DNA of 64,000 nucleotides from Pseudomonas sp. HS6 (GTDB taxonomy: Bacteria > Pseudomonadota > Gammaproteobacteria > Pseudomonadales > Pseudomonadaceae). The number at the start of each line of letters is the position of its first letter. Within the stretch, counting starts at the first letter, position 1. Shown here in pieces: positions 47,093-63,988 of this stretch. The position numbers and the translations under genes were made by a program. The notes below the pieces were generated by a model, which was not told where the DNA came from, did not search any database, and worked only from the letters and a program-made list of their open reading frames with translations. The stretch is from the NCBI RefSeq assembly GCF_023375815.1, contig NZ_CP067412.1:682001-746000 (forward strand). The letters are read 5' to 3'.

Positions 47093-47944
47093 TTATTCGG
47101 CTGATTCCACGGCCGCGATCATCCGCACGACATCCACCGTTTCTGCCACATCATGGACGCGCAATATACGCGCGCCTTTGACGGACGCCAGTGCAGCCAG
47201 GGCCAAACCACCATACAGGCGCTCGCCCACCGGGCGATTCAGGGCCTGCCCGATCATGCTTTTTCGCGAGACGCCGACCAACAGAGGTCGCCCCAATGCA
47301 TGAAGGGCATCCATATGCCTGAACAAGCTTAGATTGTGCTGCAAGGTTTTGGCGAAACCGAAGCCCGGATCGAGAATGATCCGCTCCGCAGGTATGCCAG
47401 CCGACGCGCATCGCTCCATGCGCTCGGCGAGAAACTCACCCACTTCCCGGGTGACATCCTGATATTGCGGGTTGTCCTGCATGTCACCGGGCTCACCCAG
47501 CATATGCATCAGACAGACCGGCAACCCCGTGGCCGCAGCAGCATCCAGCGCACCATCACGCCGCAGCGATCGCACGTCATTGATCAATCCAGCCCCCAAC
47601 CGCGCAGTTTCCCGCATGACAGCCGGGGTCGACGTATCGACAGAGATGATCACATCCAGCTCACGATTGATCAGCTCCACAATGGGCGCCACACGCTCCA
47701 GCTCCTCAAGCGGTGAAACCGCTCGCGCACCAGGCCGCGTTGACTCTCCGCCGACATCAATCAGCGTCGCACCGGCCAGCACCATCGCCTCGGCATGACG
47801 CAAGGCAGCATCAAGCTGGCTGTATCGGCCGCCATCGGAGAAGGAATCGGGAGTGACATTGAGAATGCCCATGACATGCGTCCGGGCCAAATCAAGAACC
47901 CGGTTGCCGCAAGGCAACCGGGTCAGGGACTGTACAGAAGTCAT
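47093..47944 (-). CDS. folP: Dihydropteroate synthase
   Basis: Condenses p-aminobenzoate with dihydropterin pyrophosphate in folate synthesis; the sulfonamide target. 283 residues with [24 protein letters not shown] and the C-terminal [10 protein letters not shown] motif; the pABA-binding loop (STRPGA) has the usual sensitive-type sequence. Eight bases after ftsH. Confidence 0.97.
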   Translation of the reverse strand: MTSVQSLTRLPCGNRVLDLARTHVMGILNVTPDSFSDGGRYSQLDAALRHAEAMVLAGATLIDVGGESTRPGARAVSPLEELERVAPIVELINRELDVIISVDTSTPAVMRETARLGAGLINDVRSLRRDGALDAAAATGLPVCLMHMLGEPGDMQDNPQYQDVTREVGEFLAERMERCASAGIPAERIILDPGFGFAKTLQHNLSLFRHMDALHALGRPLLVGVSRKSMIGQALNRPVGERLYGGLALAALASVKGARILRVHDVAETVDVVRMIAAVESAE

Positions 47945-47952
47945 TTCAAACC

Positions 47953-49872
<1,920 letters not shown>

Positions 49873-50065
49873 TTAACTACCCTCTGAAGCAAGCTCCGCT
49901 ACTGGCGCGCGCTTCGCATGATATTCACCGGCCTAACTTACTACATTACCTACAGCTCTGGCAGGCGCCGTCTGTAACCCTTTGTGAAACACTTTCTACA
50001 CAATATTCGCTTATGCGCGCGGGGCGAAATACGAAAAACCTATCACCCCGCCAAAAAACCTCGTT

Positions 50066-50695
50066 TTACTCGCTACGGCCGCGATAGCCCCAAGCCAGCA
50101 TATATTGCTCACGGGAGCTGCCACGGGAAGAGTCCGGCTTGATCATCTGGATCTTGTCGAATTTCCGACGAGCATCCTTCAGGTAAACATCAAACCCTTC
50201 GCCCTGAAAAATCTTGATCACGAAATTGCCACCTGGCTTGAGTATCCGCTCCGCCAGATCAAGCGCCAGTTCGCAAAGAAACATGGCTTTTGGCATATCC
50301 ACTTCAGGCGTACCACTCATATTGGGGGCCATATCGGAAATCACAAGGTCCACCTGCGAATTACCCACGGCCTCAAGGATCTGAGCGAGCACTGCGTCCT
50401 CGGTGAAGTCACCCTGGATGAAAGTCACGTCCGGAATGCTGTCCATTTCCAGGATGTCCGAGGCGATCAGTCGCCCCTGACCACCGATCAGCCGGCTAGT
50501 GACCTGCGACCAACCGCCAGGCGCTGCGCCGAGGTCGACGACGCTCATGCCCGGACGGATCAGCTTATATTTCTCCTGGATCTCCAGAAGTTTGTAACTC
50601 GCACGCGAGCGGTAGCCATCCTTCTGCGCCTGTTTCACATAGGGATCGTTGACATGTCGTTTCAGCCAACCAAGGCTTGTCTTGGAACGCGCCAT
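50066..50695 (-). CDS. rlmE: 23S rRNA (uridine2552-2'-O)-methyltransferase RlmE
   Basis: FtsJ/RrmJ enzyme, 209 residues, that methylates U2552 during 50S maturation. SAM-binding motif [15 protein letters not shown], catalytic tetrad residues in ASYKL (K), the [11 protein letters not shown]sp, the K of GGNFVIKIF and the Glu of [10 protein letters not shown]. Upstream of ftsH in the usual order and divergent from yhbY. Confidence 0.96.
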   Translation of the reverse strand: MARSKTSLGWLKRHVNDPYVKQAQKDGYRSRASYKLLEIQEKYKLIRPGMSVVDLGAAPGGWSQVTSRLIGGQGRLIASDILEMDSIPDVTFIQGDFTEDAVLAQILEAVGNSQVDLVISDMAPNMSGTPEVDMPKAMFLCELALDLAERILKPGGNFVIKIFQGEGFDVYLKDARRKFDKIQMIKPDSSRGSSREQYMLAWGYRGRSE

Positions 50696-50750
50696 TGGGC
50701 ACCTCGTTGATTAGGGTCGTGATTAATTGGGCGGATCCACGAGCCCTCGG

Positions 50751-50771
50751 GTAAAATGGCCGCCATTTTAC
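50751..50771. promoter_or_regulatory. Perfect palindrome between rlmE and yhbY
   Basis: GTAAAATGGC and its exact complement flank one central base. Each half contains TAAAAT, a reasonable -10 on its own strand, so this may be an overlapping bidirectional promoter or an operator for both genes, 26 and 56 bases from the two start codons. Confidence 0.5.
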
Positions 50772-50796
50772 AGAATCCAGACGAAAGGGTCAGATT

Positions 50797-51105
50797 ATGC
50801 CGCTCACTCCAGAGCAGAAGAAACAGTACAAATCCATCGGTCACCACCTGAAACCAGTTTTGACGGTGGCTGACAACGGTTTGACTGAGGGTGTTTTAGC
50901 CGAACTCGAACGCGCCTTGGCGGATCACGAGCTGATCAAGATCAAGCTCAACATCCTCGATCGCGAAGCACGCCTGGCGTCCGTTGCAGAGCTGTGCAAG
51001 GTCGGCAAGGCCGATCTGGTTCAAGTCATCGGCAAGATGGCACTGATTTACCGCAAGAACTTCAGCGTCAACAAGCAGCTGTCGAACGTCCATCGCTTCA
51101 AGTGA
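50797..51105 (+). CDS. yhbY: Ribosome assembly RNA-binding protein YhbY
   Basis: 102-residue CRM-domain protein (MPLTPEQKKQYKSIGHHLKP; GLTEGVLAELERALADHELIKI) associated with pre-50S ribosomal subunits. AAAGGG lies upstream of the ATG. Divergent from rlmE, another 50S maturation factor, and convergent with the DUF4149-like gene. Confidence 0.95.
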   Translation: MPLTPEQKKQYKSIGHHLKPVLTVADNGLTEGVLAELERALADHELIKIKLNILDREARLASVAELCKVGKADLVQVIGKMALIYRKNFSVNKQLSNVHRFK

Positions 51106-51114
51106 TGGCAAGGG

Positions 51115-51519
51115 TCAAGGGTGTGCTTCGCGCACCCTGCCACTCCATCCCGGTACTGGCTGCAACACCAGTACCAGCCCGGAAAAACCCAGAACAAGAT
51201 AGCTGAACACCTGCCAGCGCTGCGCATCCGGCCAGCCGACACGCACTGCGATATACATCGCACTCGCATACAACGCCATCAGCAGCACTTGCCCGCGAAA
51301 ATCCCGCCATAGACTGGCAAGGCCCTCGGCCTGTACCAGCACCAAAGCCTGAAAAATCACGCACGCGGCAGCGAAACCCACCACCGGCACCTCAAACGCA
51401 CTGGCGACTTCGTCGATCAGCAGCGGCGCCAGGCCAATCTTGCCCAGCACCGGCCGCAGACCGAGGTGCACCAGCCATAACCCGCCGACCCACAACATCT
51501 GGGTCAGCTGCCAGAGCAT
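51115..51519 (-). CDS. Membrane protein, DUF4149-like
   Basis: 134 residues with four predicted helices (WQLTQMLWVGGLWLVHLGL; VGFAAACVIFQALVLVQ; QVLLMALYASAMYIAV; WQVFSYLVLGFSGLVLVLQ). The length, helix pattern and location between yhbY and greA match the small DUF4149 proteins seen there in Pseudomonas, with no known function. The start is uncertain: the ATG at 51519 lacks a strong ribosome site, and the frame is open to 51591 inside greA. It is 28 bases after greA and so probably the last gene of the carA-carB-greA unit. Confidence 0.7.
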   Translation of the reverse strand: MLWQLTQMLWVGGLWLVHLGLRPVLGKIGLAPLLIDEVASAFEVPVVGFAAACVIFQALVLVQAEGLASLWRDFRGQVLLMALYASAMYIAVRVGWPDAQRWQVFSYLVLGFSGLVLVLQPVPGWSGRVREAHP

Positions 51520-51547
51520 GGCGCCCGCATGCAGCAGGCGCCCTGTT

Positions 51548-52026
51548 TCAGATGTGACGGACTTCGACAATCTCGTACTCGATAACGCCACCAGGCGTTT
51601 TCACGGCAACGACGTCACCCTCTTCCTTGCCGATCAAGGCACGGGCCAGAGGCGAACCGACCGAAATCTTGCCGAGTTTGAAGTCTGCTTCGTCCTCACC
51701 AACGATGTGGTAGGTGACGCTTTCATCAGTCTCGACGTTGGCAATTTCAACGGTGGTGCCGAAAATCACTTTGCCCGTGTGAGGAATGGTCGTGACATCA
51801 ATGACGACCTGATTCTGGATCCGGCCTTCGATGTCACGAATGCGCGCCTCGACCATGCCCTGCTGTTCGCGGGCAGCATGGTATTCAGCGTTTTCCTTCA
51901 AGTCACCCAACTCGCGGGCCGTACCGATGTCCTGGCTGAGCTTCGGACGAACGACCTTGGTCAGGTGAGTATGTTCTTCTTCCAGGGCGCGAGCGCCCTG
52001 AACAGTCATCGGGTACTTGGTTATGC

Positions 52027-52030
<4 letters not shown>
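51548..52030 (-). CDS. greA: Transcription elongation factor GreA
   Basis: Rescues backtracked RNA polymerase by stimulating transcript cleavage. 160 residues: N-terminal coiled-coil finger with the acidic tip ([18 protein letters not shown]) and C-terminal FKBP-like domain ([24 protein letters not shown]). The ATG overlaps the carB stop (ATGA), agreeing with the car-greA operon reported for P. aeruginosa. Confidence 0.97.
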
Positions 52031-55248
<3,218 letters not shown>

Positions 55249-55310
55249 GGGTTTGTCACTCAAATCCGCAGGTCAGTCGGCAAGCCGTCTTGATCGATTT
55301 CTGAAGTCCC

Positions 55311-55340
55311 GAGGGGGCCGCCGGCTTCGGGGCCGCCCTC
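55311..55340 (-). promoter_or_regulatory. GC-rich hairpin in the carA-carB gap
   Basis: Arms GAGGG-GGCC and complement pair around a loop of about 11 bases. No U tract follows, so readthrough into carB is expected. It may act in mRNA processing or as a partial terminator. Confidence 0.4.
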
Positions 55341-55374
55341 GAGGGGCTTCTCGCTACAGTCTCAAGGCGAGCGC

Positions 55375-56511
55375 TTAGCGTCGCTTGGCCATCTCGTTGA
55401 TGAAGCGGTCAAACAGTGGCGCCACATCATTCGGGCCCGGGCTCGCTTCAGGGTGCCCCTGGAAGCTGAACGCGCTCTTGTCGGTGCGCTCGATGCCTTG
55501 CAGGGTGCCGTCGAACAGCGATTTGTGGATCGCGCGGACGTTGGCTGGCAGGGTCGCTTCGTCAACCGCAAAGCCGTGGTTCTGGCTGGTGATCATCACG
55601 ACGCCAGTGTCCAGATCCTGTACCGGGTGGTTGGCACCGTGGTGGCCGTGGCCCATTTTCAGGGTCTTGGCGCCGGAAGCCAGAGCCAGCAGTTGATGAC
55701 CGAGGCAGATGCCGAAGACCGGAATTTCGGTTTCCAGCACTTCCTTGATCGCCTTGATCGCGTAGTCGCAAGGCTCCGGATCACCAGGGCCGTTGGACAG
55801 GAACACGCCGTCCGGCTTCAGGGCCAGCACATCGGCAGCCGGGGTTTGCGCCGGTACCACGGTGACGCGGCAGCCGCGCTCGACCAGCATGCGCAGGATG
55901 TTGACCTTGACGCCGTAGTCGTAGGCAACCACGTGGTAAGGCAGCTCGGAGGCTTCGATGGTCGCGTGGCTGTCGGTTTTCAGATCCCAGACAGTGGAGC
56001 GCCATTCGTATTGGGTCTTGGTGCTGACGACTTTCGCCAGGTCCATGCCCTTCAGGCCCGGGAAGCCTTGCGCAGCGGCAATGGCGGCTTCTTCGGAGAT
56101 GTTGTCGCCGGCCATGATGCAGCCGTTCTGAGCGCCTTTTTCACGCAGGATGCGGGTCAGACGGCGGGTGTCGATACCGGCGATTGCCACAACATTGTTG
56201 GCTTTCAGGTAGTCGGACAGGGACATCGTGTTACGCCAGTTGCTCGCTACCAGCGGCAGGTCACGGATGACCAGGCCAGCGGACCAGACGCGGTCGGACT
56301 CGGCGTCTTCCGGCGTGGTGCCGGTGTTGCCGATGTGCGGGTAAGTCAGGGTAACGATCTGTTGGGCGTAGGAAGGATCGGTAAGGATTTCCTGATAGCC
56401 GGTCATTGCGGTGTTGAACACCACCTCACCAACGGTCTGACCGTCGGCTCCAATGGCTTCGCCGCGAAAAATGCTGCCATCAGCAAGGGCGAGTATGGCT
56501 GGCTTAGTCAA
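55375..56511 (-). CDS. carA: Carbamoyl-phosphate synthase small subunit
   Basis: Glutamine amidotransferase subunit that feeds ammonia to CarB. 378 residues, with an N-terminal CPSase domain and a class I amidotransferase domain: nucleophile Cys in [16 protein letters not shown], and His/Glu in [11 protein letters not shown] chose TTG 56511 because GGGAGG lies five bases before it and the product then has the 378 residues usual in Pseudomonas. An in-frame ATG at 56535 has no ribosome site. The 257-base leader region upstream has a terminator-like hairpin and a palindrome. Confidence 0.97.
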   Translation of the reverse strand: MTKPAILALADGSIFRGEAIGADGQTVGEVVFNTAMTGYQEILTDPSYAQQIVTLTYPHIGNTGTTPEDAESDRVWSAGLVIRDLPLVASNWRNTMSLSDYLKANNVVAIAGIDTRRLTRILREKGAQNGCIMAGDNISEEAAIAAAQGFPGLKGMDLAKVVSTKTQYEWRSTVWDLKTDSHATIEASELPYHVVAYDYGVKVNILRMLVERGCRVTVVPAQTPAADVLALKPDGVFLSNGPGDPEPCDYAIKAIKEVLETEIPVFGICLGHQLLALASGAKTLKMGHGHHGANHPVQDLDTGVVMITSQNHGFAVDEATLPANVRAIHKSLFDGTLQGIERTDKSAFSFQGHPEASPGPNDVAPLFDRFINEMAKRR

Positions 56512-56556
56512 GAAGACCTCCCGTAAATAACGCATGAAAGGGCAATCGCAGGTTGT

Positions 56557-56594
56557 AAAAAAGCGGAGTGACGTATGGACACGTCACCCCGCTT
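56557..56594 (-). terminator. Terminator-like hairpin in front of carA (attenuator or dapB terminator)
   Basis: A 14-position stem with one mismatch (56561-56574 with 56581-56594) and a six-base loop; on the minus strand it runs into six T residues. It is 175 bases beyond the dapB stop and 46 bases before the carA start. Control of carAB by pyrimidines through its leader is reported in P. aeruginosa (recalled), so attenuation is plausible; simple termination of dapB is the alternative. Confidence 0.65.
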
Positions 56595-56616
56595 CTTCAC
56601 TGAATTATTCTGCGCG

Positions 56617-56637
56617 CTTTTAGTGGACACACTAAAG
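56617..56637. promoter_or_regulatory. Palindrome upstream of the carA leader hairpin
   Basis: CTTTAGTG and its reverse complement are separated by four to five bases. It lies just upstream of a possible -10 (CAGAAT/AATAAT) on the minus strand and about 106-126 bases before the carA start. Could be a regulator site or part of the promoter. Confidence 0.4.
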
Positions 56638-56768
56638 CTGTAGCTTACAGAAAAAGGGATTTTTGGTCTACCGCCAATGAGCCTGAAAGGCCGCAGAATG
56701 CGACAGGGCGTCGCCGGGCGGAGTAAAACCGGCACAAACAGGGCGTTTGCGCCGGGTTCAAACAAGGC

Positions 56769-57584
<816 letters not shown>

Positions 57585-58709
57585 TTACAGATCACCGAAG
57601 AAGCGCTTCACGCCATCGAACCAACCGGTGGTTTTTGGCGAGTGGCTGTTGTCGTCCGCCAGAGAGCTGCGGAACTCTTCGAGCAATTCACGCTGACGAC
57701 GATTCAGGTTGACCGGAGTCTCGACCGCCACACGGCACATCAGATCACCCGCACCGCCACCACGTACCGGCGCCACGCCCTTACCGCGTACGCGGAACTG
57801 CTTGCCGGTCTGAGTCCCTTCAGGGATTTTCAGTTTGACGCGACCGTCGAGGGTCGGGATTTCCAGCTCTCCACCCAGCGCCGCATCGACAAAGCTGATC
57901 GGCACTTCGCAAAACAGATGCTTGCCGTCACGCTGGAAGATCGCGTGCTCACGCACGTTGATCACAACGTACAGGTCGCCAGTCGGCCCACCCTGGGTAC
58001 CCGCCTCGCCTTCGCCGGACAGACGAATGCGATCACCGGTATCAACACCGGCTGGCACTTTGACGGAGAGGGTTTTGTACTCTTCGACGCGACCGTCACC
58101 GTGGCAGGAGTCGCACGGGTCGGAAATGATCTTGCCCTGGCCATGGCAGCGCGGGCAGGTCTGCTGTACGGAGAAGAAACCTTGCTGCATGCGCACCTGG
58201 CCGATGCCGCCGCACGTCGGGCACGTCGATGGCGACGAACCTTTCTTGGCGCCCGAACCATCGCATGGTTTGCAGTTCACCAGCGTCGGAACACGGATAT
58301 TCACGGTCGTACCGCGCACCGCTTCTTCCAGGTTCAGCTCCAGGGTGTAGCGCAAGTCGCTGCCACGCTGGGCGCCGCCACGGGAACCGCCGCGACCGCC
58401 ACCGAAGAAGTCACTGAAGACATCACCGAAAATGTCGGAGAAGTTCTGACCGCCGAAACCGGCGCCGCCGCCACCCATGCTCGGGTCGACGCCGGCATGG
58501 CCGTACTGATCGTACGCCGCACGCTTGCTGGAATCGGACAATACTTCGTAGGCCTCGTTGGCCTCTTTGAACAGTTCTTCCGACGCTTTGTCATCGGGAT
58601 TACGGTCCGGGTGATGCTTCATCGCCAGACGGCGATAGGCCTTCTTCAGGTCTGCGTCGCTCGAGCCACGCTCAACACCCAACACTTCGTAATAGTCACG
58701 CTTTGCCAT
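57585..58709 (-). CDS. dnaJ: Chaperone protein DnaJ
   Basis: Hsp40 co-chaperone that stimulates DnaK ATPase. 374 residues: J domain with HPD in MKHHPDRNP, Gly/Phe-rich region ([20 protein letters not shown]), four zinc-binding CxxCxGxG repeats ([32 protein letters not shown]) and two substrate-binding C-terminal domains. ATG 58709 matches the family start; the open frame extends 30 codons upstream without similarity. Confidence 0.98.
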   Translation of the reverse strand: MAKRDYYEVLGVERGSSDADLKKAYRRLAMKHHPDRNPDDKASEELFKEANEAYEVLSDSSKRAAYDQYGHAGVDPSMGGGGAGFGGQNFSDIFGDVFSDFFGGGRGGSRGGAQRGSDLRYTLELNLEEAVRGTTVNIRVPTLVNCKPCDGSGAKKGSSPSTCPTCGGIGQVRMQQGFFSVQQTCPRCHGQGKIISDPCDSCHGDGRVEEYKTLSVKVPAGVDTGDRIRLSGEGEAGTQGGPTGDLYVVINVREHAIFQRDGKHLFCEVPISFVDAALGGELEIPTLDGRVKLKIPEGTQTGKQFRVRGKGVAPVRGGGAGDLMCRVAVETPVNLNRRQRELLEEFRSSLADDNSHSPKTTGWFDGVKRFFGDL

Positions 58710-58931
58710 AAGTCTTTGCACTCTTAAGGACGTTCGGCAAACCCCTCCTGAGCTTCGCCAAACTCGTTGAGCCCCAATACAGGCCCGGACCCAACTCACG
58801 TCAATTCAACGATCCTGGTCTTTGATTCATGCGGCACTTTCGGCTCGAAAAGCAGGAGCATTTCCGACCATGCCACCAACACGCAAAGCTTGTCGCATGC
58901 TGTAAAAATTCGCGTATTCCAGATACGCCAA

Positions 58932-58951
58932 CGCGGGAGCAAGCTCCCGCG
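58932..58951 (-). terminator. Hairpin between dnaK and dnaJ
   Basis: A perfect 8-bp stem (CGCGGGAG and its complement) with a four-base loop, 55 bases after the dnaK stop and without a T tract. It may partially terminate or stabilise the dnaK mRNA. The remaining dnaK-dnaJ gap (about 295 bases) shows no gene and no clear sigma-32 promoter. Confidence 0.5.
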
Positions 58952-59005
58952 CGGCGACATCCTACCAGTCAGTGCCCAAAGGCAGTCAACCGGCCGACCA
59001 ACAAC

Positions 59006-60922
<1,917 letters not shown>

Positions 60923-61000
60923 GTTAACTCTCCCGAAACTTTGGATTTGGTTGCCGCAGCGGTTGTGGCCAACTGCGGTAGCACTTAAACGCTTGACTTC

Positions 61001-61030
61001 TAAATGGGGGCCTTGCGGCTAATTTCAAGC
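61001..61030 (-). promoter_or_regulatory. Sigma-32 heat-shock promoter of dnaK
   Basis: On the minus strand CTTGAAATT (61021-61029) precedes CCCCATTTA (61001-61009) with 11 bases between the two boxes, closely matching the sigma-32 pattern CTTGAA-N-CCCCATNT. The -35 lies over the last codons of grpE. Confidence 0.8.
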
Positions 61031-61594
61031 CTTCTCGTCAATCGAAGGCGAAACTGGCGCCGGCGCCTTGCTGACCACGACCATCGCCGGACGCAGCAGA
61101 CGACCGTTGAGCTGGTAGCCCTTCTGGAAAACCTTCAACACGCTGTTCGGTTCCACATCAGCGCTTTCCTGCATGGCCATCGCCTGATGCTGAACAGCGT
61201 TGAACGGCTCACCTTCCTGCGGTGCGACAGCCACTAGCTGATAGCGCGCAAGGGTGTCGTGGAACATTTTCAGGGTCAGCTCGATGCCTTCGCGCATCGG
61301 ACGGATGCTTTCGTCGTCCGGGTTCGACAGCTCGAGGCCGCGCTCCAGGCTATCGACGATCGGCAGCAGATCGCCGGCGAATTTTTCCAGCGCAAACTTG
61401 TGAGCCTTTTCGACGTCCTGCTCGGCACGGCGGCGGACGTTCTGCAGATCGGCAGCTACGCGCAGAGATTGATCCTGCGCGGCGGCCAATTGCTCTTCGA
61501 GCACTTGTACACGGGTCGCCAGGTCATCACCCGCAGTCTCGGGCGCCTGATTGGCTTCTGCTTTTTGCGTATCTACTGTCTGTTCGTCAGCCAT
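61025..61594 (-). CDS. grpE: Nucleotide exchange factor GrpE
   Basis: Exchanges ADP for ATP on DnaK and acts as a thermosensor. 189 residues: a disordered N-terminus, a long helical coiled coil ([17 protein letters not shown].. [34 protein letters not shown]), and the C-terminal beta domain ([43 protein letters not shown]). GAAAGGAG lies upstream of the ATG. First gene of the chaperone cluster. Confidence 0.98.
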   Translation of the reverse strand: MADEQTVDTQKAEANQAPETAGDDLATRVQVLEEQLAAAQDQSLRVAADLQNVRRRAEQDVEKAHKFALEKFAGDLLPIVDSLERGLELSNPDDESIRPMREGIELTLKMFHDTLARYQLVAVAPQEGEPFNAVQHQAMAMQESADVEPNSVLKVFQKGYQLNGRLLRPAMVVVSKAPAPVSPSIDEKA

Positions 61595-61646
61595 AGAATT
61601 CTCCTTTCAATAACGTCCGCGAGCTCGACTCGCGCTTCTGCCCCGG

Positions 61647-61677
61647 TATATGGGGCCGCAAAATCAGGCTTCAAGGG
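61647..61677 (-). promoter_or_regulatory. Sigma-32 heat-shock promoter of grpE
   Basis: On the minus strand CCCTTGAAG (61669-61677) and CCCCATATA (61647-61655) are 13 bases apart, an almost perfect sigma-32 promoter, about 50 bases before the grpE start. Confidence 0.88.
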
Positions 61678-61773
61678 CTGACAATGATTAACCCTACAAA
61701 AAAGTGCTGCATTGTCATTCCCGGGCGCGATAAGCATTTGATCGGATCAAGCCAATCGAGCTAAGCGAGGGCA

Positions 61774-61810
61774 TTGTCAGGCCGAAACAAAACACTGTAT
61801 AAATAACCAG
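61774..61810 (+). promoter_or_regulatory. recN promoter with LexA box
   Basis: TTGTCA at 61774-61779 and TATAAA at 61798-61803 are 18 bases apart. The 16-base CTGTATAAATAACCAG at 61795-61810 covers the -10 and agrees with the CTGT-N8-ACAG LexA consensus at 13 of 16 positions, so recN is very likely SOS-controlled. Confidence 0.8.
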
Positions 61811-61834
61811 ACCTAAAGCCTGGGAGCGGCCTTT

Positions 61835-63508
61835 ATGCTGGTGCACCTGTCCGTACACAACTACGCCATCGTTGAACATCTCGATCTCGAACTCGATCGC
61901 GGGATGAGCGTGATTACCGGGGAAACCGGCGCCGGCAAATCGATCATGCTCGACGCGCTGGGCCTGACCCTTGGCGATCGCGCCGACAGCGGCGTGGTTC
62001 GCCCGGGCGCCGACAAGGCCGATATCCTGGCGACCTTCGACCTGGTCGACATTCCCGAAGCCAGCGCCTGGCTGGCCGAGCGCGACCTGGAAATCGACGG
62101 CCCGTGCATTCTGCGCAGGGTCATCACCTCGGAAGGCCGCTCCCGTGGCTATATCAACGGCACGCCCTGCCCGCTCGGCGACCTCAAGGCCCTCGGCGAG
62201 CTGCTGATCGACATCCACAGCCAGCACGAACACCAATCCCTGCTCAAGACGGATACCCACCGTCGCCTGCTCGACGAGTATGCCGGTGCCACCGATCTGG
62301 CCCGACAGGTACAACTGGCCGCCCAGCGCTGGCGCCAGACCCGCCTGGAGCTAGAGCGCCTGTCCAACTCCGGCGACGAACAGCGCGCCCGCCATCAACT
62401 GCTCAGCTATCAACTCGAAGAGCTGGAAAACCTCGGCCTCGGCGAGAACGAACTGGAAGATCTGGAGCAGGAACACAAGAACCTGACCAACGCCGAAACC
62501 CTGCTGGGCATCTGCCGGCAAGTGGTCGAGCAATGCAGCGAAAGCGATTCCGGCAATGTGCTGAATGCGCTGACCGCCAGCCTCAATCGCCTGTCGAGCG
62601 TGAACAACTCGATCGACGCATTGGGCGAAGCCAGCAGTTTGCTGACCAGCGCGCAGATCCAGGTCGAAGAGGCTGTCGGCGAACTCAACCGCTTCCTCGA
62701 CAACTTCGACGCCGATCCGGCGCGCCTGCTGTATCTGGAAGAACGCCTGGACGCCATTTACACCCTGGCACGCAAGCACCGGATCCAGCCGACCGAAGTC
62801 GCCGAGATGCAACAAAAATTGCTGGATGAAATCGAAACCCTCAACGCCAACGACGAATCCATCGAGCGCCTGGGCGAAGAACTTGCTTCGTATGCCCGTC
62901 ATTATCAGGAAAAGGCTCGGGAGCTGAGCGATCTGCGCCATCAGGCTGCAGACAGCCTGGCCAGCGCAGTCGAACAAGAGATTCAAAGGCTCGGCATGCC
63001 CGGCGGGCGCTTCACCATCGAACTGCACCCCAACGCCAGTGGCGAACTTCTGCCCAACGGCCTCGAGCAGGTCGAACTACTGGTCAGCGCCAACCCCGGC
63101 CAACCATTAAAAGCCTTGGCGAAAGTGGCATCCGGCGGCGAACTCTCGCGGATCAGTCTGGCAATTCAGGTGATTACCGCCCAGACCTCGCGCGTCCCGA
63201 CACTGGTATTCGACGAAGTGGACGTAGGCATCGGCGGCCCGACGGCCGAGATTGTCGGCCAGCTATTGCGGCGCCTGGGCGAACGCGGACAAGTACTGAC
63301 CGTTACGCACTTGCCGCAAGTGGCAGCCCAGGGGCATCAGCATCTGTTCGTGCACAAGGTGCGAGGCGAACAGGCGACTCACACCGCCGTCTCGAAGCTG
63401 AGCAAAAGTGACCGCATAGAAGAAGTCGCGAGGATGCTCGGCGGCATTGATCTGACCAAAGAGTCTCTGGCGCACGCCAAAAAGATGGTGGTTACCGCAA
63501 AGGTTTAA
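61835..63508 (+). CDS. recN: DNA repair protein RecN
   Basis: SMC-like ATPase that acts early in double-strand break repair. 557 residues: N-terminal Walker A in ITGETGAGKSIMLDALGL, a long coiled-coil middle (about 155-360), and C-terminal signature ASGGELSRISLAIQ with Walker B TLVFDEVDVGIGG. GGGAG precedes the ATG. A LexA-like box overlaps its promoter. Converges with fur. Confidence 0.97.
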   Translation: MLVHLSVHNYAIVEHLDLELDRGMSVITGETGAGKSIMLDALGLTLGDRADSGVVRPGADKADILATFDLVDIPEASAWLAERDLEIDGPCILRRVITSEGRSRGYINGTPCPLGDLKALGELLIDIHSQHEHQSLLKTDTHRRLLDEYAGATDLARQVQLAAQRWRQTRLELERLSNSGDEQRARHQLLSYQLEELENLGLGENELEDLEQEHKNLTNAETLLGICRQVVEQCSESDSGNVLNALTASLNRLSSVNNSIDALGEASSLLTSAQIQVEEAVGELNRFLDNFDADPARLLYLEERLDAIYTLARKHRIQPTEVAEMQQKLLDEIETLNANDESIERLGEELASYARHYQEKARELSDLRHQAADSLASAVEQEIQRLGMPGGRFTIELHPNASGELLPNGLEQVELLVSANPGQPLKALAKVASGGELSRISLAIQVITAQTSRVPTLVFDEVDVGIGGPTAEIVGQLLRRLGERGQVLTVTHLPQVAAQGHQHLFVHKVRGEQATHTAVSKLSKSDRIEEVARMLGGIDLTKESLAHAKKMVVTAKV

Positions 63509-63522
63509 GCACGACAGAAAGC

Positions 63523-63550
63523 ACGAAGGCGACCCTTGGGTCGCCTTCGT
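63523..63550. terminator. Bidirectional terminator between recN and fur
   Basis: A perfect 13-bp stem (ACGAAGGCGACCC and its complement) with a two-base loop lies between the two convergent stop codons. It is followed by a short T-rich stretch on the plus strand. Confidence 0.85.
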
Positions 63551-63583
63551 TCGTTTCGCGAACCTGAAATTCGCGCGACATGC

Positions 63584-63988
63584 TTACTTTTTCTTGCGCA
63601 CGTACAGCACCAGGTTGTGATCCACCAACTCGACACCGTGCTCCTCGGCAATTGCCTTCTGGAGTTTTTCGATTTCGACGCTGACGAATTCGACAACCTC
63701 ACCGGTTTCCACGTTGACCATATGGTCGTGGTGGCCACCGTCGGCCAATTCGAATACCGCGTGACCGCCATCGAAGTTATGACGGACCACGAGGCCAGCC
63801 GCTTCGAACTGGGTCAGAACACGGTAAACCGTGGCCAGCCCGACGTCCTCGCCAGCTTCCATCAACGCCTTGTAGACGTCCTCGGCACTCATGTGACGCT
63901 GCTCGGTAGAGTCGAGCATTTGCAGGATCTTGACCCGTGGCAGGGTCACTTTGAGGCCGGCTTTGCGTAGTTCGCTATTTTCAACCAT
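63584..63988 (-). CDS. fur: Ferric uptake regulator Fur
   Basis: Fe(II)-dependent repressor of iron-acquisition genes, likely including piuA/piuC in this window. 134 residues: winged helix (AEDVYKALMEAGEDVGLATVYRVL), metal-binding H-rich region (GGHAVFELADGGHHDHMV) and dimerisation domain with VELVDHNLVLYVRKKK. It lacks the CxxC cysteines found in E. coli Fur, which is normal for Pseudomonas. Complete in the window; only its upstream region (11 bases here) is cut. Confidence 0.98.
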   Translation of the reverse strand: MVENSELRKAGLKVTLPRVKILQMLDSTEQRHMSAEDVYKALMEAGEDVGLATVYRVLTQFEAAGLVVRHNFDGGHAVFELADGGHHDHMVNVETGEVVEFVSVEIEKLQKAIAEEHGVELVDHNLVLYVRKKK

